Shown here: positions 41,544-54,401 of the stretch, piece by piece
How positions within the stretch are numbered: the first letter of the stretch is position 1
Layout: each line of letters opens with the position of its first letter
DNA from: Filosporella fistucella
Lineage: Eukaryota > Ascomycota > Leotiomycetes > Helotiales
Direction of reading: 5' to 3'
Assembly: GCA_030077755.1 (NCBI GenBank)
Contig: JAQJZZ010000011.1
Span: 1,240,001-1,304,000, forward strand
DNA length: 64,000 nucleotides
The notes under the pieces: generated by a model
What the model was told of the DNA's origin: nothing
Seen by the model: only the letters and a program-made list of their open reading frames with translations
The model's database searches: none
Made by a program: the position numbers and the translations under genes

Positions 41544-43174
41544 TTACCGCGACACCATCACCTCGGTTGTCCGTAATATGCCTTTCTTTGGACGCTGATC
41601 CCGACCCTGTGGTAATCGGACCTGATATCGAGGATTTACTTGCAGTGGCATGATCTTGCTATCGAGATTATTGTCTTCGCTTCCACTGTCGTTGTCATCA
41701 ATACTTTTCTCGAGTCTCGACATTGGTCCCGTGTGTGTCCGACTAGGAGCCCGATAAATGGGGTCGCCGAATTCAGGTGATTTATTGCCACCGGATATCG
41801 ATGTCTTGTATCCTCGTCCTCCGAGCGCAGTGGTAGACCGAGACGGCATTGAGTTTAACTTCATTTCGTCCTCGTGGGCATAATACCGTCCACGTGTGCT
41901 GCCAAGCCCAGTGCGGCGAAGTACGGATGCCTTGGTGGTGCTTGCTGTCTCGAGAAGAGAGGCGAAAAGTGGGCGCAGGGCAGGAAGACAGGCTGCAAGG
42001 ATACCGGTATTCAACTCAATACTACAGATGTGTCAGTTCAATAACGACGACGAAGGAGCCGCTTAGAAAATACTTACTCATTCCAAATCTGAAATGAATA
42101 GCCACTGGTTTAAATTAGCATGATTGCAGCTGATCCAAGAAGCGTTTAATCTTACAAAAATGGATCTGGATCATCAAAGAAATTGACTAGAAGCACCTCC
42201 TTGACGATTGAGGCGGCACAGGCACTTCATCTAGTGTCAGCATTACTCGAGATCATCCGAGAAAATATAACGTACAAGTAACCGAGACTTAGAATGCAGA
42301 TCAAGGATATCTTAGTCCGCATATTAATCTGTAGAGGGAGGATGACTGGTATTGGCAAGAAGGCAAACACAAAATCGGTGAATATATTGATTGCTGATTC
42401 GTCAGTATATGTTCTGGAAGTCATTGGGTAGCACTTACATCCATTGAACAAGCCAATATTTCGGAATACCGTAGTGCTGTAGCACTTCGAGGTTGGTTGA
42501 AATTTCAACCTGAAATCCCAAGCGGCAGCTAGAGGCAAGCACTGGAACACGCTATATTCATCGTCAATTCAGTTCTTTCGCACAACTAGAGGAGCTTACA
42601 TCGAGCCCACAGAGCCAATTGTGAATAGTATCAAGAATATGATCCACGCTACCAAGGTCCTCTGAAAAACTTAGTTGTGAATCCCGAAGCCTAGTATGAA
42701 CAAACTCACCTTGTACCACTTTCCCTGAACCAATCTCAATAGAAAGAACCCAATTGATATTTTGACGCTTGATATAGCAATAACGATTATATAGGCATGA
42801 TGGTATGTCCATTCGAAAATTGTCATCAAATTCGTCAGAAGCTCCGGATTGGACATATGCCTCCCAACTCCAAGCTTCACTTCTCCCAGGAAGCATGCAA
42901 AAGTTGCTGCCGAACAGATCCTGGAGAAAGTCAGCTAATATGCGTTTTTTAGTGAAAGGCGCACTCACATGGCGAAAATCATGACATAGTCATCTGCTCC
43001 CATAGTCTTCAACATGATAGCCCGTACATAGATTCGTGCAAGCACGACCACGCACGCAAAAGCTGTGAAAGAGCCAGTTACTGCGAGAATCACCCCGCCA
43101 TTATTCTCATCAGGATTTGAACCTGCCAGTATCGGCGGTGGCATAACCTGCCTAGCATAGTTGACCAAATACAT
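41544..43174 (-). CDS. Rhodopsin-like integral membrane protein (PTH11-related family)
   Basis: Eight exons, 42969-43174, 42710-42920, 42600-42661, 42439-42551, 42276-42393, 42156-42224, 42078-42104 and 41544-42021, giving 427 aa; every junction keeps phase. The protein has seven membrane segments, beginning GGVILAVTGSFTAFACVVVLARIYVRA and DDYVMIFAM, with SVKISIGFFLLRLV, the VFQCLPLAAAWDF motif and INIFTDFVFAFLPIPVILPLQ. FACAASIVK and YSFQIWNDIELNTGILAACLPALRPL mark the end of the membrane domain. The cytosolic tail of ~150 residues is Ser/Arg-rich. This is the large fungal rhodopsin-domain family whose members are mostly of unknown ligand; some are proposed receptors. Exon 7 is only 27 bases. 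The start could also be the ATG 30 bases downstream (MPPPILAG). Confidence 0.85.
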
Positions 43175-46100
43175 TTCGTTAGTTCTCAAGTCGATGGGTC
43201 TCGACGAAGACTTGACTGAAGTATTCTGAGAGATATAATTTGAATTTGAAGGCGTGTCGTCAGAACCTGTCGTTGAGGTCTGGCATCGTCTGAATTTAGG
43301 CCAACAGGGTAGAGATATAGATGATTAACATCAAGCGAGAGATCGTGGGCCACCCATAATAATCATCTCCATGCATTGAACGCACGAGAGAATGTATCAG
43401 ATGCATGTGCACCTCCCCGTGGGGAACTGCATGGCAGCTTTCCTAGGGTGGCAGAGACCGTCGTGGCCGGGGATTTTGTGCAGAATAACGGCATCAAAAC
43501 GCCACCACCAGCCGAAGACTAGCAGGTACATAGAAAATACGCTTTCACATAGACTGCATTTTGCCACGGGAGGAAGGGGAACGGGAAGCTTGCGTTCTGG
43601 AACGCTGTCTGCTTCAAGGGTAAGCTCAGGGACACTTGACGATTCGGACTTGCATAGGCTGAATAAAATGTTTCTGGTGAGAAGAAGTGTGATCAGGAAA
43701 AGGATCGCAGAATGGGAATTGCGGACTAAATGGAAATAGACTAAGTATCGGCTTGTTATCTGGCCGTCGGTATAGAAAGTCTAGTAAGTTGCGGTCGAGG
43801 GGGAAATGCTGGAGTCGGTCCCAGGCCAGGATAGATGCAGGCAGGGCTCGTTACCACACTTTGGCAACAGAGTCTTTTCCCGTAGATCTCTGCTCGACCA
43901 CACTTGCTGTCAATGGAGAATACCTTACAGTACCATTTACCATCTCTTCCCGCCAGATGCACGAGGACAGGTGCATGCCGAAGAAGCACGGAGTACCTTC
44001 GTACAGGGCCAGCTGTGTCGGTGCTTTCCCACCTTTGCTGACGAAGCTTGTTTGTGGTGACAGATTCTGGGTGGTGGTGTCGGTGTCGTCTGAATAGCTG
44101 AAAACTGCACAGACACGACACTCAGCTGAAGTGGTCGAGGTGGCCTTCGATGTTTCTCCCAGCACCGTACCGCTCCCTATCTATTCATCCGTAATCTGCA
44201 GGGCATTCCATTTTTCAGATGAGATCGGCACTCAGATACACCTCAAACTCGGTTGAAGCAGATGTTCGATGAGTGAGCGCTGGCTGTTACACAGCGTTTC
44301 TAGGTAGAAAACGTGAAGGGAGTTGTAAAGTATGGAGGAGATCTTGGGGTACTACCTGACGAGTTACCCAGGCTCGCCCGGGAGAGGACAGGGACGGGAC
44401 GAACCTGACAGGAATTGGGCCCGGACTAGAAAATTGGTCACGTGTCTAACACCCCTCCCTTGCCCCTAATATATTTCGGATAATCAGCTTCCACATTCCT
44501 CTTTTGCAACAACCTGGACTTTTCCCATAATTCAGAAATCCCAGCCACTCGTTGACTTTCTGCATTCCATTTCTTTGTCATTCGCTGGGATCGCATCACT
44601 TGGCAATCCTCATCCAATTGGCCTATACTTTCAGTTGATGTTGCCCTCCAAATCCTTATCCTTCGAATGCAGGTTTTCATTTCGACATGGAGTGGACCAC
44701 AAAACTACGGAACGTCAATCTGCGAGCAGGTACGCCGCCATTTCTAGTGACTCCATCTATATTGGAAGTACATTATCATGTTGTTATTGCTTCGTTGTCT
44801 CATTAATGTTATTACAGGAAATGTTAAGGGTACATCGCGGGGGAGTTGAACAAATCTCCTTCCAAAATTGACTTCCCACGCTTCTTCCCGAGATATACGA
44901 CTTTTAAAGCATGCTTCTCTTCATCAATACCTGATTTCTAGTCTCCTACTTCGGCACAATCCGAGCATGGTCAATGCATCAATCATCGTGCTCCTTCCCC
45001 GCATTCAGCACGGCTGATAACGCTGCACAGACATAGACACAGACACCTTTCAAGTGGTGGTGGTCTTTTCGATAAGATAATCGCACTTGCCTTTCTGTCA
45101 GTCTAGAGCTTCGCGTTTTCAGGTTTTATAATTGTCTTGGCCGCCCGAGCTTGCATCAATCTACTGCTGACAAAGAATTCAGCATCGAGATTTCACACTC
45201 TCTGTATTCCCGGTTGTCCCTTGTTAGCTGTCCTAGGCATCTACAACACACGATGCATGTGCAGCCATAACGTACGCACGGGGATACGAAATGCATTCCA
45301 GTACTGAAATTTATTGTAATAACACTGATTTCTGAAGCTTTAGAAGCTTTTCAGAAGGTTGTCCGTCTTGAGTGATACAACATTTCCCGTATTCCAACAA
45401 GTCCGTGATCCTTCAAATAGGTTGACAAGCAATACAATGAGTGTAGGCTCCTAGTGCGCATGACTGGTATTCTATTGGCTGTAAAAAAAATTCAATGGTC
45501 CTCTAGTGTTTGTAGTCTTTAAGACAGTTTGCATCTCCTGCTGATTTAATTCGTTACCAATCTTTCGTGTTTCAAGGCATGAGATGCTTGCATAAGACTC
45601 TGTCATAAGGCTTGTCTTATATCTAAGCATTATTAGCTGCTCCTTCTGTTATCTATGTACTCGCTTATGCATGGCTGAAAAACGCTGTGTCAGGAGGAAC
45701 CTATCACGAAATTATGCTTGTCAGGCATGTCTCCGTAATCGGGCTAAACAGCCAGAGCGCCGTTGGCGCATCTCAAAGGTGTGATAGTGAAGTCCGGACT
45801 TCTAACTTGGCAATTGTCTTGTTTATTCCACCGGACAAGCCTCCACTTTTGATTCTAGTAGAGCCTCCTGTGGAGGTGACCTTAGCTGCACCACAGGGCC
45901 CTTGATATCCATATATGCTTCGACCTGGTGTCAGACTTATCACATACAACCAACCTAATACCAACAGAATGAATTTGTTCTCTAGCAAAGAACAAAATTT
46001 TCTTTGAATTCGTACCTTCTGTGACCACATCTGTAAATGATACTCTTCAAGATTTCACCCTGTTATAACATATAAGAGGGCGGTGGACCATTTTATCCGG

Positions 46101-46392
46101 CCACTGGACTCGTTACCAACTTAAGCCACCTGGCATTGTTTCGCATAGCTGGTGCGATCTAAAATTGACATTGTAGTTCCAGAATATTTTTGGGACAAAG
46201 CAATTGACCACTTACGCCAGGGCTATTCAATGCAAACCAAAATCTACTATCTGCTACACCTAATGACTGGAATCTCAGACCTTATGCCCTGCCATGAAAT
46301 TCAGGATGAAGAGGCGATCATGAAGTCAACTACTTGATGGCCCGTCTTTCGCCTCTCAATTTTTTATGTGAAAGTCTTCAGTTTCAAATTAA
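43175..46392. other. Long gene-free interval (3.2 kb)
   Basis: No coding region, tRNA or transposon signature could be supported. Frames at 43392-43739, 43756-44165 (both strands), 44575-44871 and 45687-45905 were read and look like chance. The stretch holds a CACGTG at 44439-44444 and several AT-rich blocks. A short gene with many introns or a non-coding RNA cannot be excluded. Confidence 0.4.
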
Positions 46393-48011
46393 ATGAAGTG
46401 CGCCTCCAAGCCACTGTCCTTGGTCATCCTTTTCATCGCACTGACCGTCCACCGGTGATGGTCATGTGGAAGACTCTCATGTCGATGGCTTGGCTATCTG
46501 GGTCGATGCCATCGATGATGGGAATAGCTCCTCCTGGATATTTGGGCTGGAAGCTAGGCTGGGAGCCGGCGCCAACGAATTTGACTGATTCGTTGGCTGC
46601 TCGTGGACTCACAAATCTCGCAATTTTCAACAGGAGAAAGGGTGACAATCAGGAAGATGATTCGTGTTCGACTCCAGAGGTTCGGAGGGAGTGGTGGGCA
46701 TTCCTTATTTCACGTCGTTTAACACCATTAACATACTCAGGTCAACCTTACTCCCTTCAGAGAGGAAGGCTTACACTGATGCAGTCACTTGCTTGATGTC
46801 TAAGCCTTCTAGATTCGGAAGGAGAAAGTCTTCGTTAGCCCCAGGTGCAAAGTCACGGTAAGTTGGTGTCTTCGGAGCGTTGTCGAGAATATTCCACCTT
46901 CCCATGTTCCAATGCCCATTCTGATTCTGAATAGCTTCGATGACTTTGCCGCTATTCATATTAATTCAACACTATCAATCCACCTGACCGTAAGTAATGT
47001 ATATCGTGTTTTGAGGACGGTTGCTGATGTATCCCCAGGCTAACTTTCTTTCATGGCACCGTCTATTCACATGGACTTATGAGCAAGCGCTGAGAAAAGA
47101 GTGCGGCTTTGAGGGGACACAGCCCTATTGGAATTGGGCGAAAACTGCATTTGTAGGTTGAGATAGATCTGTGTGAGCCATCACACTAACAGAAAAAGGA
47201 CCCTTTGAACTCCCCGATGTTTGATGGCAGTCCGTTTAGCATGAGTGGGAATGGAGTGTTTGAGCCACACAACTGTACGAACGCCATAGGGAGCACGGCT
47301 ATCCCACCCTTAAACTGTATCCCACCGGGTGCTGGGGGAGGTTGCGTTGAATCTGGACCTTTTAAAGAGTATGCCCTCGTCCCTAGCCATATGCATTTTC
47401 TAATCAAGGAAACCAGCCACATCGTCAATTTGGCTCCTGTATTTCCCCAACTGGCAGAGAAGGAATTAAATGGTTCCTTGCCACTACTTTCCTATGCCCC
47501 AAGATGTTTAAAGAGAGATATCAGCTCTTGGGTTTCAAGTAACTGGACCAAGGACGTGGACGTGGCGGGTCTCATTACTAAAAACTCGGATATCAACTCA
47601 TTCCAAACGATGATGCAAGGGAACAACTTCACTGATGGCTTCTACGGCGTTCATGCAGGAGGTATGTCTCCCTCGAGCCATTGCAGTGTATTCACGATAG
47701 AAATATGACTGATTAATTTAGGGCACTATACTATCGGTGGCGATCCAGGTGGGGATTTCTTTGCCTCACCAGGTGACCCAGCATTCTTCCTTCATCATGC
47801 GCAACTCGATCGCACATGGTGGATATGGCAGAACCAAGATCTGAAAAATAGACAGAATGCAATCGCAGGGACAATCACGATTGGCAATTCACCGCCGAGT
47901 AGGAATGGGACCTTGGACGATTGGTTAGATTTAGGTGTTCTAGGAACGAGCACCGAAATTAGAAATGTTATGAGCACTACCAGGGGAAAATTGTGTTATA
48001 TTTATGTTTAG
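46393..48011 (+). CDS. Secreted tyrosinase (type-3 copper oxidase)
   Basis: Seven exons, 46393-46454, 46634-46693, 46741-46857, 46935-46989, 47039-47152, 47193-47661 and 47722-48011, giving 388 aa. Tyrosinases hydroxylate phenols and oxidise them to quinones, feeding melanin or lignin-type chemistry. Exon 1 encodes a signal peptide (CASKPLSLVILFIALTV). The CuA site is spread over exons 4-5: AAIHINSTLSIHLT, then ANFLSWHRLFTWTYEQAL, supplying three histidines. The CuB site uses GVHAGGHYTIGG and PAFFLHHAQLDRTWWIWQ. YWNW follows CuA as in the family. There is no long C-terminal maturation domain, so this is the short type. The exon 1-2 link (179-base intron, GTGATG donor) is inferred; exons 3-7 are firm. 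An alternative acceptor at 47198 would drop two lysines. Confidence 0.82.
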
Positions 48012-49011
48012 TCAGATTTGGGATTAGCATTGTAGGCGTGAGGTTTAGATGAGAAGAATGAGATTGTTTGAGTTTAATTTCGAAACTTTTAGTCCTGAAT
48101 CTAAAATAGTGTCAATTTATATTTATGCTACATCAGTCATTACCGTATCCTGCAGAACAGGAAACGGTCCCTTAACTCCAGATTTAACTTCGATAATAAT
48201 GTTCACATAGGTTGACCCAACCGGCTTTTTTAAGACCATATTTTAGCTGCCATTGTCATTTCACTTTACTCAGATATGGTTTGAAGCCAGTTTTCTTTCC
48301 ACGCTTCTGAGAACTCACTCAAAACTGTTTCTGGACTTTGCACAAGAACATTTCCCGCTTCCTTTTCTGAAGAACCCAGGGTTCATCTTGCTCTCATATT
48401 CAAAACCTCAAAATCCTAGGAATCAATCAACATATCCACTACTTTCCCGCCCACCTCCTCTCCCACAATCTACCATTACCCAGAGATCTGCACATCTCCT
48501 GCCTACTGACTGAGACGAACCATACTTTCAATTACCGTAGTCTTCATCTTGAGACCAGCATGACTAGGTCACGGTGCCGATCTTCTTGACTTCCCGGGAG
48601 ATCAGCCGGGAAGATCGTGAAACTGGAAATACAGAGGATGCACCCCAGATTTTAGGTCACGGTTTCAGATGTTATAAAGGAATGACCGATTGAACGGAGT
48701 ATGATAAGAACAAGGAAATGGATAAGAGAATGTGAAGAGACGATATTCATAGTTTAAATATAGGGCAGATTACTTGTCGCAGGTTCAGCGAAAGACTTGG
48801 GTGCTTCACCACTGCATGAGATTTCTGGTGGCACAAGCTCACTAAGAAGGTAGCGGAAAGTCCTGAGACTGCATATAGCTTGATTTCAAGGGGTATCATT
48901 CTTGCTAGAATCAATGTGCCAATCTATAATTCTCGATTCGTAAATGCTCCCACTTCCAATGCCGTACTCCCGTAGTATTTCCGTCACCAGAACTAGCACG
49001 AGCAGAGTAAT
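48012..49011. other. Convergent 3' region, tyrosinase / Ran-binding protein
   Basis: 1 kb without supportable gene. An interrupted inverted repeat (CGATCTTC...CCCGG / CCGGGAAGATCG) is at 48578-48617. The open frame 48253-48513 is proline-rich noise. Confidence 0.45.
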
Positions 49012-51550
49012 TCAAGCCGTATCTCGTCTATCAACCAATGTTGGTGATCCGGGACTAGTACCAAGAGTCGAATCTGTCTCAACACTGATACCTCTACCTA
49101 AAGGACTGCCCTTCACCACCCTTCGTTCCTGCTGGACGCGATCCAATGGTCTAGTAGCTTTTCTCTGTGGTCGATAAGGCGATACAGGTGAAGAAGGTGT
49201 TAGCTCTGGTGTACTTCTACGAGAAGCAGATCCCTCTCTACTACGAAGCAACCATGGCTCCGGTGTCCCTTGAGCAGGTAGGCTTCCTCCGCTCAACCAA
49301 TGTGGACTTCTCGATGCTGGAAAACTATTGTGCGGACCTTTTTCCTCGTAAGGAGTACCAACCCTGGAACGTGTGTCCCATCCACCTTCATCTTGCCCAT
49401 GATGCTGATATTGGTACTCTTCTCCTCTCTGCTTGATGGGGCTCTCGTCATATGGATCAAAGCCGACTTTGCGTCTTGCATCGTTGCGTGTTCGGCGACG
49501 TGCTTCACCATCGTTTCCTGCACCTGTCGTGGAAGAATCATCAAGGAAGAAGCCCAGAAGTTCTTCTTTCGCTGCAAGATGCGGAGCTTGTTGGAATTGT
49601 TGAAGAGATGTGAGGCGGATGAGCATTTCTAAGGTCGAAAGCGTAGATCGAACTGGAGGCATTCCGTCCGGACTGTGGTCAAGAGGTTCACGAGGGTCTG
49701 TTTTCTCACCATTTGGAGTGGGCGATCGTGGACGACTTTGATCAAGCTTCAAAAGGTTAAGTCTATTAGCAAGGCTATCTCCATTCTGATCCTCAGTGGG
49801 TGAACTACGTCGATTGGATATGTAGGCTGAGTCGTCTTGGATATCTTCATCGTCTTCGAAATCTGAATCCTCCTCCTCGTTATAAATGGAGAACGCTAGC
49901 CACTCAGGGTCGAGATCTGATGGTAATCGCCAAGATTTCACGGGATTGGGAGCGACTGGAAGTGCCAATTCTTGCGAATCATTAAGTAGTGGTACCTGGA
50001 CCGAACTCTCTCGACGAATTTGTTCATCAATATCTTCTTGAGAATCATCGTCTTTCTCGACAGCCTCTGATCCTTCATCCTCCTCCATTATTTGTTGTGG
50101 CTGTGTTTCTTCGGGCTCATCATCCCAGGTGAGGCTGTTTTCATTCTCGTGCATCATTCGAAGTGGCGGCAAGGCATTGACATCCCTCTTCAGCAACAGA
50201 ACCGGATTGTTGTTTTCAGTCTCGTTGCCTATCTCCAAAATCTTGCCAGTGTCTGCATAAAAGATCTTTGAAATTTGATGAATGGGCAAGAAGTCTCTAA
50301 TGCCTGCGAGCTCGACTCCTCCGTAGGGCCCTGGGCTGTGTTCCCCATCTTCAGAGGAATGGACGCGGTCATCATCTAGATCTTCTATGATCTCCATACG
50401 GTATGCGTATTCATACTGTCTTCCTCTGCCCGTGATAATCGGTGGTTCGTTTTCGATCGATTTGAGAAATGATTCGTTGGAGTTGATTTCATTACCACCA
50501 TTTTCCTCCTTTCCGTAGACTACGTTAAAAGGTACACGCATCAGTTTGACTTTTGCTTTGTGTATTACTTCCATCCACGTCAATTCTCGAACTCTATCAT
50601 CTTCATGATGCATTCGATATGTATGACCAGCGAAAAGCATGTAGAGGGATAATGTGAAGGTTGGTCCAACTTGTGATGGTTTGCTGGGGTCTCCAAAGTA
50701 TTGGCTATTGCTTTCATTGACATATGCACTCCCTTGTATCAATCTGGACATTGACACTGATGGCGGGAGGCCGTTTGATATTTTGACACCCGAAGTGGTA
50801 ATTGCAAGCTCCAGCCATTTGACAGAATCCTCGATTTGTTGGAGCAATTTTCGCATGTCCTGTACAATCTGTCGAATTTCCGCTGCATGAAGCGTGCGAG
50901 ACTTTGCATGGTAGCTCGTCTTTCGAGATTCTTCCTCGGCTGCGGCAGCTTTTGCAAGTTTGACTCCGACGGACTGGATTTCCCATCGCAAAGACTTGGT
51001 TTCAGTTAAAGCCGTTTGGAGATTGGAATTACCTCTCGCGGCCCTAGAAGAATCAGCAGCATTCTTTTGTTCAACCAGGGCAGGATACTGTACGCAATTT
51101 CTATGATATCAATGGCAGGAGATATTATCTGTTAATCACTTAGCGACTTAAATAGCTCATCGCCGAAGCAAAATATATGGCGAAAATCATAATGGGTCCA
51201 TGACAAACCTGAATCCTGCTGTCCAGCCTCTTTTGAAGTGATCGAAGCTCTCGATAATCAGTATTGTCTTCGACTGTCTGTGCTACGAGTTAGTCCCGAT
51301 CACTTTGTAGGCTAGGGGAGGGAAAATGCCTTGAGTAATCTTGAGGTCTGTCTCAAAGTATATGAAGCAGTAATTCCGATTCCAGCCCTTAAGAGTCAGC
51401 ATTCTAGCATTAGTAAATTGAAGGACTTCTACATACCTGATAGCATAGTTCATAGCATGCTGAGAGATCTGTTTATGGAGAATATCAGCACGTGATCTGA
51501 ACTATTGACCCAATGGAAGCAGTCTCTACCTTGTTCAGAATGTCTTCCAT
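49012..51550 (-). CDS. RanGTP-binding protein, Yrb30-like
   Basis: Five exons, 51530-51550, 51437-51468, 51330-51387, 51209-51277 and 49012-51087, giving 751 aa. The joined N-terminus reads MEDILNKISQHAMNYAIRAG, then ITASYTLRQTSRLLKTVEDN, then YRELRSLQKRLDSRIQ, and LRWEIQSVGVKLAKAAAAEE, matching the fungal Ran-binding (Yrb30-type) family. That family binds Ran-GTP and can block its GTPase activation, so a role in nucleocytoplasmic transport is likely. The third intron (51278-51329) has a GC donor, AAG|GCATTT, and is required because the GCA frame meets TAG soon after and the family sequence RLLK-TVED is restored only this way. The C-terminal 400 residues are disordered and acidic with Ser/Pro-rich segments, longer than the conserved core needs. 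Confidence 0.85.
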
Positions 51551-52096
51551 TCTGAAGATGGGGTATGGGTTTTTTGTTTGCGTCAGATGATCCTAGCTAG
51601 AGGAATCAATCTATGGTAAACTGCCATGTTTTGGAATAGTTGTTGTATTCTCCACTACGCGTTCGTGGACGCGAAACTATTTTGAAGTCACGAGGAGGTA
51701 CTCAACTACGGGAACCGGGACGAGACGAAACTAGCCGGCACCACCATTTCAAAGATTTTGAACAAGTCAATTCGACCTTGTTAACAGTAATAGTGGAGAT
51801 TCAAACAAATTGAAGGCGGAAGCTGCGAGCTATGGCAATGAATTTCTCAAAGCCAGCTCTCACTTAGTCAAAATCGAGTCGTACTCCAGTCACTTTTGAG
51901 TCACATCTTGTCATATTTCCCTCGGACCTGTCTGCCCCTCGCACAATCCTGTGACGTACAGAAACACCCCTCGAATAAAAACGATTAATAACTGCCACCG
52001 CGACTCTGCCCCACTTCCCACAACCTTTTTGATAGTGGTCGGTCGACAAACCTCAAGCATTATCTGTCGATTTTACAACAATAAGCTATACTCAAC
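51551..52096. promoter_or_regulatory. Divergent promoter region, Yrb30-like / SUP35
   Basis: 546 bases between the two starts. Pyrimidine-rich and TCATTTTGA-like words lie near the SUP35 start, as in many highly expressed fungal genes. No defined operator recognised. Confidence 0.5.
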
Positions 52097-54401
52097 ATGT
52101 CTGACCTCAACTCCTGGGAAGATGACCCTGCAGCGCAGGAAGAAAATCTTTCGCGACAAGCCCAGCAGATGAATCTGAACAATGCTGCGCAGCAAGGACA
52201 ACAAGGACAACAAGGGGGCAGTTTCCGTCCAGGCGCAAGCTCATTCACACCCGGGGCACAGTCTTTCCAACCGGGTCAAAACTTTCAACAGTACGGAGGA
52301 TACGATCAGAGTCAATACCAGAACTACTACAATGCCCAAGCGGGGCAAGGCTACGGAGGATATCCTCAGTATGGACAACAAGGCGGCTATAACCAATATC
52401 CCCAGCAAGGAGGTTACAATGCTGGCTACAACCAAGGTGGTTATAATCAAGGATATGGTGGGTTTGCCCAAACATGTTCTCGTTTTCATTACACTTTTCC
52501 ATCTCTTGCTTGGACAAGTCTGCTAACTAAATACCCCACAGCACAACAATATCCTGGTTATGCCCAACAACCACAAGCTGCAGCCGCAACATCACAACAA
52601 CCACGGCAGACTCCAACCATTGCGAAACGGCCTGCGGATGGTTCATCGGCGGCAACCGCAGATCTGAACAAGCCTGTCACAGTCAAGGCTGGTGCGCCCA
52701 AGGTTTTGAGCATTGGAGGGGATGCCCCGAAGCCGAAAGCCAAGGTTCTCTCAATCGGCGGTCCAGCAGCCTCTACAACGAAGAAGGAAACCCCTGCAGC
52801 TGGTACTCCGGCTGAAGCTGGTGCCAAGGTCGCTGCTGCTAAGGCGATCGAGAAAGTCGAGAAAAGCACAGCCTCTGACAGTGGAAAGACATCTCCTACA
52901 CCATCCTCTGGTCGTTCAAGTCCTTCCCGAACTGCTGCCAAGGTCGCAGCACGTGAGGTAGACGCTGTTGAGAAAGAGCAGGCGGCAGATGTTGACGAAG
53001 AGACCTTGAAGGAAATCTATGGCAAGGAGCATGTCAACATTATCTTCATTGGACATGTTGACGCTGGAAAATCCACCCTTGGTGGTGCTATTCTGGTCCT
53101 GAGTGGGATGGTCGATGAGCGAACTCTGGAAAAATTCAAGAAAGAGGCCAAGGAAATGGGACGTGAAAGTTGGTGGCTCTCATGGGCTCTCGATCTCACG
53201 AAGGAGGAAAGATCAAAAGGAAAGACTGTGGAGGTTGGTCGTGCATTTTTCGAAACCGAGAAGAGACGGTACAGCATATTAGATGCTCCAGGTCACAAGA
53301 CATATGTACCAAGCATGATTGGGGGAGCCTCACAAGCCGATGTTGGAATTTTGGTCATTAGTGCTCGAAAGGGAGAGTATGAGACCGGTTTCGAAAAAGG
53401 TGGACAAACTCGAGAGCACGCTATGTTAGCAAAAACACAAGGTGTCAACAAACTTGTTGTTGTCATCAACAAGATGGACGACCCTACAGTCGAATGGTCG
53501 GAAAAGCGATACAATGAGTGTACCACCAAGCTCTCCCAGTTCCTGAAGGGTACCGGTTACAATCTCAAAACCGACGTCTTTTTCATGCCAATTGCTGCCC
53601 AGCAGATGATGGGTATCAAGGAACGTATTCCAAAGGGCGTTTGCAGCTTTTATGATGGACCTTCTCTCCTTGAATATCTTGACGGCATGGCCGCTTTGGA
53701 GCGCAAGGTGAACGCACCATTCATGATGCCCGTCAATGGCAAGTACCGTGATATGGGAACTCTCGTGGAGGGAAAAATTGAAGCTGGTGTGATCAAGAAA
53801 AATATGTCTCTCGTGATGATGCCCAATCGAGATAAGGTCGAGGTCGCGGCTCTTTACGGTGAAACCGAAGACGAGGTGAATATGGCGCAGTGTGGTGATC
53901 AAGTACGGGCACGATTGAGAGGTATTGAAGAAGAGGACATTCTACCTGGATTCGTTTTATGTTCGCCGAAGCGTCTTGTGCATTGCGTGTCTGCATTCGA
54001 AGCTCAGATACGAATTCTTGACTTGAAGAGCATTCTATCTGCTGGTTTCAACTGTGTGCTACACGTACACTCCGCCATCGAAGAAGTCACTTTCGCAGCC
54101 TTATTACATAGTCTGCAAAAGGGTACGAACCGGCGAAGCAAGAAGCCTCCAACTCACGCCAAGAAAGGTGATAGCATTATTGCCAGAATGGAAGTGATTG
54201 GAGGTGCGGGATCTGTTTGTGTGGAGCGATTCGAAGATTATCCACAATTGGGACGATTCACACTTCGAGATCAGGTAAGCAAGCTATACTCTCCCGGCAG
54301 GAAATAAGATTAACATAACACAGGGTCAAACGATTGCTATCGGAAAGATTACAAAGTTGATTAGCGCTGAAGAAGTAGCTGCTGCTGCGGCAACTGCTTA
54401 A
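52097..54401 (+). CDS. SUP35: Translation termination factor eRF3 (Sup35)
   Basis: Three exons, 52097-52457, 52542-54274 and 54324-54401, giving 723 aa. eRF3 is the GTPase partner of eRF1 that drives stop-codon-dependent release in the cytosol. The N-terminal ~150 residues are prion-like: rich in Q, G, Y, N with loose GGYNQ / YQNYYNAQ repeats. A charged Lys/Ala/Ser/Glu-rich M region follows to ~280. The GTPase domain has GHVDAGKST (P-loop, near residue 290), DAPGHKTYVP, and NKMDDPTVEWSE. Domains 2-3 end in GQTIAIGKITKLI, supplied by exon 3. The first intron (84 bases) is a multiple of three and has no stop, so the open frame passes straight through it. A CTAAC branch site lies 16 bases before the acceptor. 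The conserved core is unmistakable. Confidence 0.96.

Noticed and set aside
43392..44165. Several 100-aa frames on both strands
   Set aside because: Low-complexity, mutually overlapping, and without any domain or splice support.
48578..48617. Interrupted inverted repeat CGATCTTC...CCGGGAAGATCG
   Set aside because: A seven-base insertion breaks the stem; no flanking target duplication or mobile-element feature, so not called as an element.
52458..52541. Reading SUP35 as one uninterrupted frame
   Set aside because: The 28-codon insert has GT donor, CTAAC branch and CAG acceptor and breaks the Q/G/Y-rich composition, so it is an intron.
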